Assembly: GCA_012720075.1 (NCBI GenBank)
Contig: JAAXZE010000014.1
Coordinates: forward strand, 1 to 39,854
DNA length: 39,854 nt
Direction: 5' to 3'
Origin: Clostridia bacterium
GTDB taxonomy: Bacteria > Bacillota > Peptococcia > Peptococcales > BICA1-8
In this document: in pieces, positions 19,230 through 26,979 of the stretch
Position numbering within the stretch: the stretch's first letter is position 1
Layout: each line of letters starts with the position of its first letter
Program-made: the position numbers and the translations under genes
Notes under the pieces: generated by a model
The model's database searches: none
What the model saw: the letters and a program-made list of their open reading frames with translations, nothing else
Told to the model about the DNA's origin: nothing

Positions 19230-20120
19230 TTATTCCAGTATCTTAATGACTTTGGCTTCTATTCTGGCAGGATAAATTTTGGTAATAGGTCCGTCAACAT
19301 ATTCCACACTTACTTCATCACCATCTCTTATTTCGGTGTTTTTTTTCTCTCCTTTAATTATTGTTGTGTTTTCAGTGATTAAAAAATAGGCTTTATCAAA
19401 AGGCATGTTATCTTCGGAGGAGTTCACAACCAAAATGCTCTTCAGCTTGTCCCCTTCAAAGTTGATTTCCCTTACCGTTCCATTCATTGTTATAATTATT
19501 TCTTCCTTGGCTTCTTCATAGTCCTGGATATTTTTCGTAGCTATTTCTAAAACATTGGAAGTTCTATTCAAAATTACCGCCAGTTCGGCATTGGTCAAAG
19601 GATCTGCGGGGCAAAAATTCCTTTCAGATTTGCCTTTCATAATCCCCGTATTGAAAACAAAGGATAAAGCCGAACTTTCCTCCGGAGTCAAATCACCGGT
19701 ATCATCATAAACCGGGAACATTAAAGTCATCATCACCGGAATTTCATTCTCCACAAAGGCCTTTTCGATGGCTTTAGCCACTTCCATTCTGGTTATGTAA
19801 TTTTGCTCTTTTTCCTGGTTTATCTCCGAAAGGGAATAATCCCTAAATACTTCTTTTAAGCCTTTGTAAAAGTCCTCCTGAGAAACTATCTTCTCCGGTT
19901 GAAACCTACCGTCCAGTGCCCCCAATATTCCTTTTTCCACTATTATTTGGATATCCTTTTGGGCCCAATGCCCCTCTATATCGGTAAACTTAACGGCAAT
20001 GGGAGCCATGATGGGCTTGATTTCCGTCAGGGGCGGTTGATTATCGGCCAAACCGGGGGCTATCCCTCCTACTAAAAACGCTCCTGTTAATACGATACTG
20101 ATAATTCTTTTTTTATTCAT
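19230..20120 (-). CDS. S-layer-homology domain protein, secreted
   Basis: 296 residues. A signal peptide (about residues 5-25, ending GLADN) precedes an SLH motif (FTDIEGHWAQKDIQIIVEKG near 47-66, then FQPEKIVSQEDFYKGL) and a weaker SLH-like stretch (FVFNTGIMKGKSERNFCPA, then PLTNAELAVILNR). The C-terminal 90 residues (MNGTVREINFEGDKLKSI, IKGEKKNTEIRDGDEV) look like a small beta domain with no family I can name. SLH domains usually tether proteins to secondary wall polymer. GGAGG lies 11 bases before the ATG, rather far. Confidence 0.75.
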   Translation of the reverse strand: MNKKRIISIVLTGAFLVGGIAPGLADNQPPLTEIKPIMAPIAVKFTDIEGHWAQKDIQIIVEKGILGALDGRFQPEKIVSQEDFYKGLKEVFRDYSLSEINQEKEQNYITRMEVAKAIEKAFVENEIPVMMTLMFPVYDDTGDLTPEESSALSFVFNTGIMKGKSERNFCPADPLTNAELAVILNRTSNVLEIATKNIQDYEEAKEEIIITMNGTVREINFEGDKLKSILVVNSSEDNMPFDKAYFLITENTTIIKGEKKNTEIRDGDEVSVEYVDGPITKIYPARIEAKVIKILE

Positions 20121-20462
20121 AACATCAGAAACCTCCTTGGCGGTTAATATTTTTTAGTATCGGATTAACAGACGCAAAAAAAGTAAAAATTGTTCCGGAT
20201 ATTAAGTGTTATAGTGTGTAAGTGAGAAAATGAGTCAACAAATAAATATGCATAACAAGAAAATCATTTTTTTGGATTATTTTAACGGCAGTTAAAGAGA
20301 ATTCCGTGAAAATGGGCCATTTTAACGCAGTGGCGGCGAAATTATTAAACTAAACCGGATTTATTCAGGAACGGAGTGAATTTTCTTTTAAAAAAGAAGG
20401 TATCTTCAAAAATATTAATAATATTACATATAACACGGTGAAAAATTTAGGAGGCGGATTTT
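20121..20462. other. Intergenic gap, 342 bases
   Basis: An AT-rich gap between divergent genes. It must hold promoters for both, but I see no convincing pair of boxes. A reverse-strand member of the CACTTACACACT repeat family (AGTGTTATAGTGTGTAAGTG) starts near 20205. TTCTTTTAAAAAAGAA near 20382 is a short inverted repeat. No coding region is visible. Confidence 0.4.
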
Positions 20463-21479
20463 ATGAAACCTAGAGTATTTATCTCCCAATGGATGCCCCA
20501 AAAAGGAATAGATCTTATTAAAGAATACTGTGAAATCGATTACCACGCCGAGGCAGGCCCTTTGCCCAAAGAACAATTCATTGAAAGAGCCAAGAAAGCT
20601 GATGCCTTGGTTATGTTCGTTACCGACAAAATAGATGGGGAAATTATAAATAAATGCCCAAATCTTCGGATAATCGCCAGTTTTGGAAAAGGTTACGACA
20701 ATATTGATGTCGGGGCCTGCACCGCGAAAAACATCCTAGTTATTATTAATAAAGATTCCCTTACCAATTCCCCCGCCGACCTGGCCATAGGCTTAATTTT
20801 GTCATTATGCAGGAATATTTTACCCGGAGACCGGCATGTGCGAAACGGGGATTTTAAAGGCTGGCATCCTACCAATTTGCTGGGGAAAGATTTCCATCAT
20901 TCCAAGCTGGGGATAATAGGCTTAGGATTAATCGGCACGGCAATAGCCCGCCGGGCTAAGGGCTTTGATGTTGATCTTTCCTATTATGATGTTGAAAGAA
21001 AAGCGGAACAAGAAAAAACTTTGGGTATTAAATATTATGATAATATTTGTGATTTAATAAGCCAAAACGACTTTTTGGTGGTGGCTTGCGACCTTCGACC
21101 GGAAAATTACCGTTTAATTAACGCCAAGACATTAGAATACTTAAAACCAGGGAGCTATTTAATTAATATCAGCCGGGGATCAGTGGTTGATGAAAGGGCG
21201 GTAGCCGAAGCCCTGAAATCAGGAAAACTCAGCGGGTATGCCGCCGATGTTTTTGAATTTGAGGATAAACCCGGGGATATTAAAATCCCTTACATACAGC
21301 AGAACTTGTTAACGGACTCAGATCACACCGTCTTTACCCCCCATATCGGAACCGGCACAAAAGAAGCCAGAGAACAGTTGGCAATCTCTACTGCGCAGCA
21401 ACTGCTCCTGGCTTTACAGGGCCAAAGACCGGCCGGGGCATTAAATAACGTCCCGGGGCTAAAAAATTTTTTTGCTTAA
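20463..21479 (+). CDS. D-2-hydroxyacid dehydrogenase family oxidoreductase, PtxD-like
   Basis: 338-residue NAD-dependent dehydrogenase. The Rossmann motif GLGLIGTAIA starts near residue 153, and Asp176 at the end of the second strand (SYYDVERK) favours NAD. The catalytic set is K76 (SFGKGYDN), R238 (ISRGSVVDE), E267 (ADVFEFED) and H294 (FTPHIGT). Compared from memory, these fall within two residues of the phosphite dehydrogenase PtxD positions. GW134xP and ADVFExED also resemble PtxD, whereas PtxD residues Met53, Thr104 and Tyr139 read Val, Pro and Leu here. A phosphite role is therefore uncertain; another 2-hydroxyacid substrate is equally possible. GGAGG lies 7-8 bases before the ATG. It is monocistronic, convergent with a TetR gene. 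Confidence 0.8.
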   Translation: MKPRVFISQWMPQKGIDLIKEYCEIDYHAEAGPLPKEQFIERAKKADALVMFVTDKIDGEIINKCPNLRIIASFGKGYDNIDVGACTAKNILVIINKDSLTNSPADLAIGLILSLCRNILPGDRHVRNGDFKGWHPTNLLGKDFHHSKLGIIGLGLIGTAIARRAKGFDVDLSYYDVERKAEQEKTLGIKYYDNICDLISQNDFLVVACDLRPENYRLINAKTLEYLKPGSYLINISRGSVVDERAVAEALKSGKLSGYAADVFEFEDKPGDIKIPYIQQNLLTDSDHTVFTPHIGTGTKEAREQLAISTAQQLLLALQGQRPAGALNNVPGLKNFFA

Positions 21480-21493
21480 ATAGAACTATTTTC

Positions 21494-22084
21494 CTATTTG
21501 TTTTTTTCCTTCAAAAAACCGTGTTTAAAGAATTCTATCAACTGTTTGACGGTTTCTTCAAAGGTTAAACCGTTGGAAAGGATGAATTCAGGATTGCCCA
21601 CGGCATCTATGGCCGCCAGCATTGCCGTAATAACAACCCGGTAATCGAGGTCCCTTAGATAGGCCTTATTTTCCTCATGAAATAATTTAGCCATAAAAAC
21701 ATTTTTAATTATTTCCTTCCGGAAGGCAGCGATTTTCTTCCATAAATGGGGATAATGCTGCCTTAAATCATCTAAAACCAAAGGGTTCCCGATATTTAAC
21801 CGTAAGTGGTTAACATACTTAAATATTTGGATAAACATTTCATCGGGGTTATAATGTACAGCTGTTAATTCATTAATTTTTTCAGATATATCGGCTAAAA
21901 ATACATCAATAGCCGCCTCCACTAACTCATCTTTGCTGCGATAGTAGCGGTAAAGGGTCCGTTTGCTTATACCGGCCTCCGCCGAAAGTTCATCCATGGT
22001 CACCCGGTAAAATCCTTTCTTGGCTGCAAGGTCCAAAAACGCCGAAAGTATTCGTTCTTTGATAGTAAAACCTCCTTTTAACAC
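21494..22084 (-). CDS. TetR-family transcriptional regulator
   Basis: Up to 196 residues. The HTH is clear: RVTMDELSAEAGISKRTLYR, then YYRSKDELVEAA. The start is uncertain. The only conventional codon is a GTG at 22084, which lies inside a perfect palindrome and has no ribosome site. A strong AAAGGAGG sits seven to eight codons inside this frame, and 7 bases after it is an ATC (22061-22063). The conserved TetR fold begins right after that ATC. The gene follows the exporter operon by 225 bases on the same strand and may regulate it. Confidence 0.8.
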   Translation of the reverse strand: MLKGGFTIKERILSAFLDLAAKKGFYRVTMDELSAEAGISKRTLYRYYRSKDELVEAAIDVFLADISEKINELTAVHYNPDEMFIQIFKYVNHLRLNIGNPLVLDDLRQHYPHLWKKIAAFRKEIIKNVFMAKLFHEENKAYLRDLDYRVVITAMLAAIDAVGNPEFILSNGLTFEETVKQLIEFFKHGFLKEKNK

Positions 22085-22099
22085 CGGCTCTGCCGGTGT
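22081..22099. promoter_or_regulatory. Perfect 19-bp palindrome beside the TetR ribosome site
   Basis: ACACCGGC-TCT-GCCGGTGT has 8-base perfect arms and a 3-base centre. It ends one to two bases before the AAAAGGAGG of the TetR gene (minus strand). It could be an autoregulatory operator or, as RNA, a stem placed directly against the Shine-Dalgarno sequence. Confidence 0.55.
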
Positions 22100-22103
22100 A
22101 GGT

Positions 22104-22292
22104 TTCGCTAACGCTAGGTTAAGGTTGAGGTTAGATTATAGAATAGAGATTTAGCTCACTTTGTTCGCTAGCTTCCGCTTTGCTAGGTAAAAGTAACATC
22201 GTATCCTTGTATACCTAAAATAATTCTCAACTCTCCATTCTCAATTCTCAATTAATCTTAAGCACTTACACACTAACTCACTTACACACTTC
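22104..22292. repeat. Intergenic region with dispersed short repeats
   Basis: No gene is visible in 22085-22309. CGCTAGGTTAAGGTT (22112-22126) recurs exactly at 28440-28454. GTTCGCTAGCTTCCGCTTTG and an AATAGAGATTTAGC stretch resemble 28462-28485. AATTCTCAACTCTCCATT, later ending TTCTCAATTAAT (22222-22256), recurs at 35054-35087. CACTTACACACT occurs twice (22263-22290), as near 10291. Confidence 0.6.
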
Positions 22293-22309
22293 TATTTATT
22301 AGTTACTAA

Positions 22310-23428
22310 TTACGCAATTTTCTTCTTAAACTTCAAGGCGCTGGCAACCAGAAAAACAACGGAAAAGACCATTAAGCTTACGACCTGACCTACCAGATAA
22401 GGAAAACCTATGCCCTTCAATACTATGCCCCGGATTATATCCAAATAATATGTCAGGGGAATAACGTTACCGATATAATAGATCAGCCGGGGCATGGCAT
22501 CTCTGGGAAACATAAAACCGGAAAGCATGATACTGGGCAACATTACGAAAAACCCCATTTGCATGGCCTGCATTTGGGTCTTGGCCACATTGGAAATTAA
22601 GATACCCATCCCCAAGGAAGCCGTTATGAAAAAGAGGGTTAAAACGTAAAGCTCCAGGAGGCTCCCCCGGATAGGAACGCCAAACACGGTGACCCCAATT
22701 ATTAAGGCCACGGTAATTTGCAAATAGCCCAAGACGATATAGGGTAATATTTTACCCAGCATCAGTTCTATGGACTTAATGGGAGTGACCATTAATTGTT
22801 CCAGGGTGCCCCGCTCCCTTTCCCTGACAATGCCCATAGCGGTCAAAAGGACCATGGTCATGGTGACCACCACGCCCAAGATAGCGGGAACCATATAATA
22901 TGCGGTTATTCCGTCGGGATTATACCAGGGCCGCACCCTGATATCATAAGGGGGATTGGTGAGCTTTACCTTTTGAGCCAGGACTTCCTGGGACTTAAGA
23001 AGTCCAATGGAATTGGCAATGGCAATGGCCTGGTTGGCCACCATATTATCACTGGCGTCCACCAGCACTTGAACCTGAGCGGAAGCCCCCCGCCGGACCT
23101 TGGTAGCAAAATCAGGAGGGAAAATTATCCCTACTTTGGCTTTTCCGCTGTCTATCATTTGGTTAACTTCCGAATACTCATCTACTACATATTGAATGTC
23201 AAAATAGCCGCTGGCAGAGAAAGCATTCAACAAATCCCGGCTTTCAGCCGTTAAAGATTGGTCAAAAACTACCGTAGGAATATGTTTGACTTCGGTCTGA
23301 ATAGCAAAGCCAAAAAGCAGCAGCTGGACCAAAGGAATCATAAAAATCAGTCCCAAGGTCATCTTGTCCCGTCGCATTTGGAGAAATTCCTTTTTTAAAA
23401 TGGCCAGTATTCTATGCACTCTTTTCAC
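22310..23428 (-). CDS. ABC-2 type transporter permease (YbhS/YbhR-like)
   Basis: 372 residues. One N-terminal membrane segment (LGLIFMIPLVQLLLFGFAIQ near 24-44) is followed by an outside domain of about 140 residues, then five C-terminal segments from about residue 175 onward. RERERGTLEQLMVTPI near 203-218 is the conserved cytoplasmic coupling motif of ABC-2 exporters. Its start overlaps the end of the upstream ATPase gene by 17 bases. It is the only permease of the operon, so it must act as a homodimer or with a partner elsewhere. Confidence 0.88.
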   Translation of the reverse strand: MKRVHRILAILKKEFLQMRRDKMTLGLIFMIPLVQLLLFGFAIQTEVKHIPTVVFDQSLTAESRDLLNAFSASGYFDIQYVVDEYSEVNQMIDSGKAKVGIIFPPDFATKVRRGASAQVQVLVDASDNMVANQAIAIANSIGLLKSQEVLAQKVKLTNPPYDIRVRPWYNPDGITAYYMVPAILGVVVTMTMVLLTAMGIVRERERGTLEQLMVTPIKSIELMLGKILPYIVLGYLQITVALIIGVTVFGVPIRGSLLELYVLTLFFITASLGMGILISNVAKTQMQAMQMGFFVMLPSIMLSGFMFPRDAMPRLIYYIGNVIPLTYYLDIIRGIVLKGIGFPYLVGQVVSLMVFSVVFLVASALKFKKKIA

Positions 23429-24335
23429 CTGCCCTCCGGCTTTTTGTCAAAGCGATGAATACATCTTCCAAAGAAGGAACTATAGGCTTAGGCTCTGTTC
23501 CTGCAAAACTTCGCAAATCTTCAAGATACTTTTTATCTTTCAGCAATACATGAAGTACTGCACCATGGTTACTGCAATCCTGAACATAGGGAAGGTCCTG
23601 AAAGGCACTTATTTGGCCTATGGCCCCGGGTATATCCAGTTCAACCAGGAAACCTTGCAAAGTATTTCTTTTGAGACGGTCGGGGGTATCTACCGCTATC
23701 AGTTTTCCTTGCGAAATAAAGGCAATTTTTTGGCACCGTTCCGCTTCATCCATAAAGTGGGTGGTAACCATAACCGTTGTACCGCTCTTGGCCAGCTCCT
23801 GGATAATATTAAAAAAATTCCTGCGGCTGGTGGGGCTGACACCGCTGGTGGGCTCATCCAAAAAAACCAAAGCAGGACGGGCTATAATGGCACAGCCCAG
23901 GGCCAGCCTTTGTTTCCAGCCGCCGCTAAGGTTAGCCACCGGTTCCCGTTCCCGGCCCGTTAAACCGGCCATGGCAATCATTTCCGGAATCCGCCCCTGC
24001 CTTTCCGTGCGGGATAAACCATAGATACCGGCATAGAATTCCAGGTTTTCCAGGACGGTAAGATCATCATAAAGGCTGAATTTCTGGGACATATAACCGA
24101 TCCGGCTTTTTATCTTTTCCGTCTCTTTTAAAAGATCATAGCCCAGAATAGTGGCGGAGCCGCCGCTTGGTTCCAAAATGCCGCACAGCATCCTAATGAC
24201 CGTTGATTTACCGGCTCCGTTGGGTCCCAAGAAACCATAGATTTCCCCGGCTTTAATCTTAATATTAAGTTTATCCACAGCGGTGAAATTACCAAAAACC
24301 CTGGTTAAATCACGGGTTTCAACAACGCAATCCAT
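23412..24335 (-). CDS. ABC transporter ATPase, second of two
   Basis: 307 residues. Walker A GPNGAGKST near 39, Q-loop MSQKFSLYDDL, signature LSGGWKQRLALGCAI, Walker B LVFLDEPTSGV and H-loop TTHFMDEAERC. The signature Trp (GGW) and TSGVSP in the D-loop are typical of the second ATP domain of YbhF-like exporters. Its ATG overlaps the TAA of the preceding ATPase (TAATG), with GAGGTGG as ribosome site. The C-terminal ~80 residues are the usual DUF4162-like accessory region. Confidence 0.9.
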   Translation of the reverse strand: MDCVVETRDLTRVFGNFTAVDKLNIKIKAGEIYGFLGPNGAGKSTVIRMLCGILEPSGGSATILGYDLLKETEKIKSRIGYMSQKFSLYDDLTVLENLEFYAGIYGLSRTERQGRIPEMIAMAGLTGREREPVANLSGGWKQRLALGCAIIARPALVFLDEPTSGVSPTSRRNFFNIIQELAKSGTTVMVTTHFMDEAERCQKIAFISQGKLIAVDTPDRLKRNTLQGFLVELDIPGAIGQISAFQDLPYVQDCSNHGAVLHVLLKDKKYLEDLRSFAGTEPKPIVPSLEDVFIALTKSRRAGEKSA

Positions 24336-25237
24336 TAAACCACCTCATTTTCGGCCAGGGAAACATAAATATCATCCATTGAGGGCTTAATAACCTCAAG
24401 GCTTTGCCCATTAAGCCCCAACCCCTCTAAGGAAAATTTTAGATCCGTAAGGTTAACATCTTTGTCCAGAATTAAACGGTAGCGGTCGCCGAAGAAATAG
24501 CAGTCCCGGATACCGGCTATTCTTTGTATACTGAAAGGGTCCGTCAGCTTCCCCTGGATTTCGGCTACAGTATAAGGGAAATTATTTTTAAAGTTTTGGG
24601 GAGAATCCACCTGAACGATCCGCCCTCCGGAGATAAAAGCCACCTTGGTGCAAAGCTCCGCTTCATCCATATAGGGAGTGGAAACCAAAATTGTCATCCC
24701 CTCCTGGTTAAGGTTATACAATATCCGCCAAAATTCTTTACGGGATTCAGGGTCCACACCATAGGTAGGTTCATCCAGGATGAGGATTCGGGGCCTGGTC
24801 ACCAGAGCACAGGTAAGGGCCAGTTTTTGTTTCATTCCCCCGGAAAGATTATCGGCCAAACGATTTTTAAAATAAATTAGATTTGTTATCTCCAGTATCT
24901 CATCGGCCCGTTCATTTATAGTCTTTCTGTCCAACCCATACATAGAGCCGAAGAAATTGATGTTTTCCATGATGGTCAAGTCCCCATAGAGACTAAACCT
25001 TTGGGGCATATAGCCGAGGTTTTTCCGATCGCTCAGTTTTTCCGGCGGTACTCCCAGAACAAGGGCTTCTCCCTTATCGGGAGTAATAAGGCCACAGATC
25101 AGCCGGATCAAGGTAGTCTTACCGGCGCCGTCAGGGCCTACTAAACCGCAGATTTCTCCCGGGGCAACATGAAGGTCGGCCTCCTTAACGGCTTCCAGCG
25201 GACCAAAGGACTTACTTACCCCAATGACCTTAATCAT
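24335..25237 (-). CDS. ABC transporter ATPase, first of two
   Basis: 300 residues. Walker [10 protein letters not shown] near 34, Q-loop [11 protein letters not shown], signature [15 protein letters not shown], Walker [14 protein letters not shown] and H-loop [11 protein letters not shown], where Pro replaces the usual His (STPYMDE against TTHFMDE in the partner). This Pro at the H-loop is normal for the first domain of YbhF-like pairs and suggests one degenerate ATP site. The ATG at 25237 has GGAGG 8 bases upstream and overlaps the end of the HlyD gene by 8 bases. Confidence 0.9.
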   Translation of the reverse strand: MIKVIGVSKSFGPLEAVKEADLHVAPGEICGLVGPDGAGKTTLIRLICGLITPDKGEALVLGVPPEKLSDRKNLGYMPQRFSLYGDLTIMENINFFGSMYGLDRKTINERADEILEITNLIYFKNRLADNLSGGMKQKLALTCALVTRPRILILDEPTYGVDPESRKEFWRILYNLNQEGMTILVSTPYMDEAELCTKVAFISGGRIVQVDSPQNFKNNFPYTVAEIQGKLTDPFSIQRIAGIRDCYFFGDRYRLILDKDVNLTDLKFSLEGLGLNGQSLEVIKPSMDDIYVSLAENEVV

Positions 25238-26228
25238 TGGTGCTACCTCCCGGAAATACCACATCGGCCGGCATCCCCGGCTTTAGGATACCGTCTTCAT
25301 TGTTAATTCTGATTTTTACCGCAAATACCACATTGGTTCGCTCTTTTTTGGTCTGGATGGTTTTGGGGGTAAATTCACCTTTAGTAGCTATCTCCTCAAC
25401 CACACCTTCAAAAACCCTATCGAAACCGCTCACCGTAAAAGTAACTTTTTGCCCTAATTTAATTAAAGGCAAATCATCGGTGGGAATATAAACCTTGATC
25501 CAGAGATCATCCAAGTTGACCACGGTAGCAATGGATGCCCCCGGTTGGACACATTCGCCCAATTCGTAATTTTTGGATAATACCACACCCTTTAGGGGTG
25601 AATATATTTTCAGATCTTCCAGCATGGCTTCCGTTGCCTTTAAGACGGCTTTATTCCGTTGGACCTCAACCTCAGCTTGTTTGATAAGTTCTTCCCGATA
25701 GCCGGCTTTCAAGAGAATCAAACGGGCTTCTGCGGCCTGGACCTTGTTTTGGGCAATTTCCAGGTTAATCTTGGCGTTGTCATAACTTACCTGAGTTACC
25801 GCTCCTACCTCCAAGAGGGCTTCCAACCTCGCTAATTCATCTTCAGCCATCTTTAGATTAGCCCTGGCAATATTTAAGTTGGCTTCTCCCTCGCTGATTT
25901 CCTGGGCTCGGGTCCCCGACATTAGGTCAGCCAGGCCGGCTTCCGCTTTAGCCACGCTCAATTGGTCCCTTTCCCACTGGGCCACTAAATCATTGCGGCT
26001 TAATTCAGCCACCAACTGACCCTCTTCTACGCTGTCCCCGGCCTTTACAGTCAAGGTTTGGATAGTTCCCGCTATTTTCGCATTAAGGTCTACAGTGGTG
26101 GCTTCAATGGTGCCGGAAACCTGGATTTCTCCCCCTTGAGCGGAAAAATAGTTTTGCCAAAACCAGTATGCTCCTGTTGAAAAGACAAGAATTAAAATAA
26201 GTGCGGCAATTCTCTTTCTTTTTTCCAT
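25230..26228 (-). CDS. HlyD-family membrane fusion / adaptor protein of the exporter
   Basis: About 332 residues. An N-terminal membrane anchor ([19 protein letters not shown]) is followed by a lipoyl-like half ([15 protein letters not shown]), a coiled coil of about 110 residues rich in Ala, Glu and Leu (near 75-190), the second half ([18 protein letters not shown]) and a beta-barrel domain. The ATG at 26228 has GAGGGG 6 bases upstream. It heads the HlyD-ATPase-ATPase-permease operon of the YbhGFSR kind, used for efflux of amphiphilic compounds in related systems. In a Gram-positive cell it would act at the outer face of the membrane. Confidence 0.88.
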   Translation of the reverse strand: MEKRKRIAALILILVFSTGAYWFWQNYFSAQGGEIQVSGTIEATTVDLNAKIAGTIQTLTVKAGDSVEEGQLVAELSRNDLVAQWERDQLSVAKAEAGLADLMSGTRAQEISEGEANLNIARANLKMAEDELARLEALLEVGAVTQVSYDNAKINLEIAQNKVQAAEARLILLKAGYREELIKQAEVEVQRNKAVLKATEAMLEDLKIYSPLKGVVLSKNYELGECVQPGASIATVVNLDDLWIKVYIPTDDLPLIKLGQKVTFTVSGFDRVFEGVVEEIATKGEFTPKTIQTKKERTNVVFAVKIRINNEDGILKPGMPADVVFPGGSTND

Positions 26229-26246
26229 AAACATCCCCTCACCCGT

Positions 26247-26261
26247 AATATTGTCAATATT
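26247..26261. promoter_or_regulatory. 15-bp palindrome in the exporter leader
   Basis: AATATTG-T-CAATATT is a perfect 7+1+7 inverted repeat about 20 bases before the HlyD start codon. It is a possible operator, or a small RNA stem close to the ribosome site. Confidence 0.35.
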
Positions 26262-26298
26262 TAACCACTGGTGATTATTGGCCATCGGCTTAAGACAA

Positions 26299-26326
26299 GT
26301 ATACTATTGTTAATATAATAGTTTAC
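26299..26326. promoter_or_regulatory. Imperfect 28-bp palindrome at the exporter promoter
   Basis: The core ACTATTGTTAATATAATAGT (26303-26322) pairs at 7 of 10 positions, and outer GTA/TAC bases extend it. On the minus strand TATACT overlaps its downstream edge and would serve as a -10 box with a weak -35. This fits a repressor site between the promoter boxes, for example for the TetR at 21494. Confidence 0.45.
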
Positions 26327-26430
26327 TTAGTTTTATATTAGCACCTTGCTGCGATAAAAACAATATTCCCTTGAATGACAGTGAATATTTTTTTAGCTTC
26401 ATCAAAAAATAACGGCAGGAGGTGTTTTAT

Positions 26431-26931
26431 ATGAACGCTTTTTTAACCCAAAAAGAAAGGCAGCTCTTGGAAACCCACAAAAGGCAAGAAGAATTATGCA
26501 TCCAAAAATATCAAACCTATGCCCAAGAGGCCCAATGCCAGCAGTTGAAACAATTGTTCAGTAACTATGCTCAAAAAGAGCAACAACACTTAAGTACCAT
26601 TAATCAAATATTAAACGGGCAAATTCCCAACGTCTCGCAGCAAGGCAGTCAAGGAAGTCAACAGCAGACAACCACCCCAATTATTCAAGGGAACCAAAGC
26701 AATCCGTCAGCTAATATGTCTGTGGGAACCACCAATCAAAGAGACATGTATTTATGCCAGGACGCCCTGGAAACGGAAAAACATATTTCCAGTTCTTACG
26801 ATACCACCATCTTTGAATTCTCTAACTCCCAAATTCGCCAGGTTTTGAATCACATTCAAAAAGAAGAACAACAGCATGGTGAAGGAATTTCCAACTACTT
26901 GCAAAGTAAGGGTATGAACAATCTCTCATAA
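26431..26931 (+). CDS. CotF-like spore coat protein (ferritin-like fold)
   Basis: 166 residues, nearly all helix. LTQKERQLLETHKRQEELCI and the EKEQQHLSTI-type repeat near residue 50, then ALETEKHISSSYDTTIFEFS and IQKEEQQHGEGISNYL near 145, match the Coat F domain. A Gln/Ser/Asn-rich linker (about 65-105) splits the two halves. AGGAGG lies 8 bases before the ATG at 26431. It is monocistronic with its own terminator. A coat role is inferred from the family; no sporulation promoter was clear. Confidence 0.82.
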   Translation: MNAFLTQKERQLLETHKRQEELCIQKYQTYAQEAQCQQLKQLFSNYAQKEQQHLSTINQILNGQIPNVSQQGSQGSQQQTTTPIIQGNQSNPSANMSVGTTNQRDMYLCQDALETEKHISSSYDTTIFEFSNSQIRQVLNHIQKEEQQHGEGISNYLQSKGMNNLS

Positions 26932-26936
26932 AAGCC

Positions 26937-26974
26937 AAAAGCCATGATGAGGAATAATCCTTATCATGGCTTTT
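26937..26974. terminator. Bidirectional terminator between the CotF-like and cytochrome genes
   Basis: 17-base arms (26937-26953 and 26958-26974) around an ATAA loop, starting AAAAGCCATGAT and ending ATCATGGCTTTT, with one mismatch pair. It serves both convergent genes. Confidence 0.88.
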
Positions 26975-26979
26975 GCAAA

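Noticed and set aside
21478-21507. AAATAG/CTATTT plus T7 as terminator of the PtxD-like gene
   Set aside because: Six A-T-rich pairs form too weak a stem to call, although the T-run is suggestive.
10291-22290. CACTTACACACT runs as a CRISPR array
   Set aside because: Units are short, irregular, without unique spacers of constant length, and no cas genes are present.
22796-24024. Long plus-strand frames opposite the exporter genes
   Set aside because: They are shadows of strongly recognisable ABC transporter genes on the other strand.
20463-26228. A full phosphite-oxidation (ptx-ptd) cluster
   Set aside because: Only the PtxD-like gene is present; neighbours are a TetR gene and a generic ABC-2 exporter.
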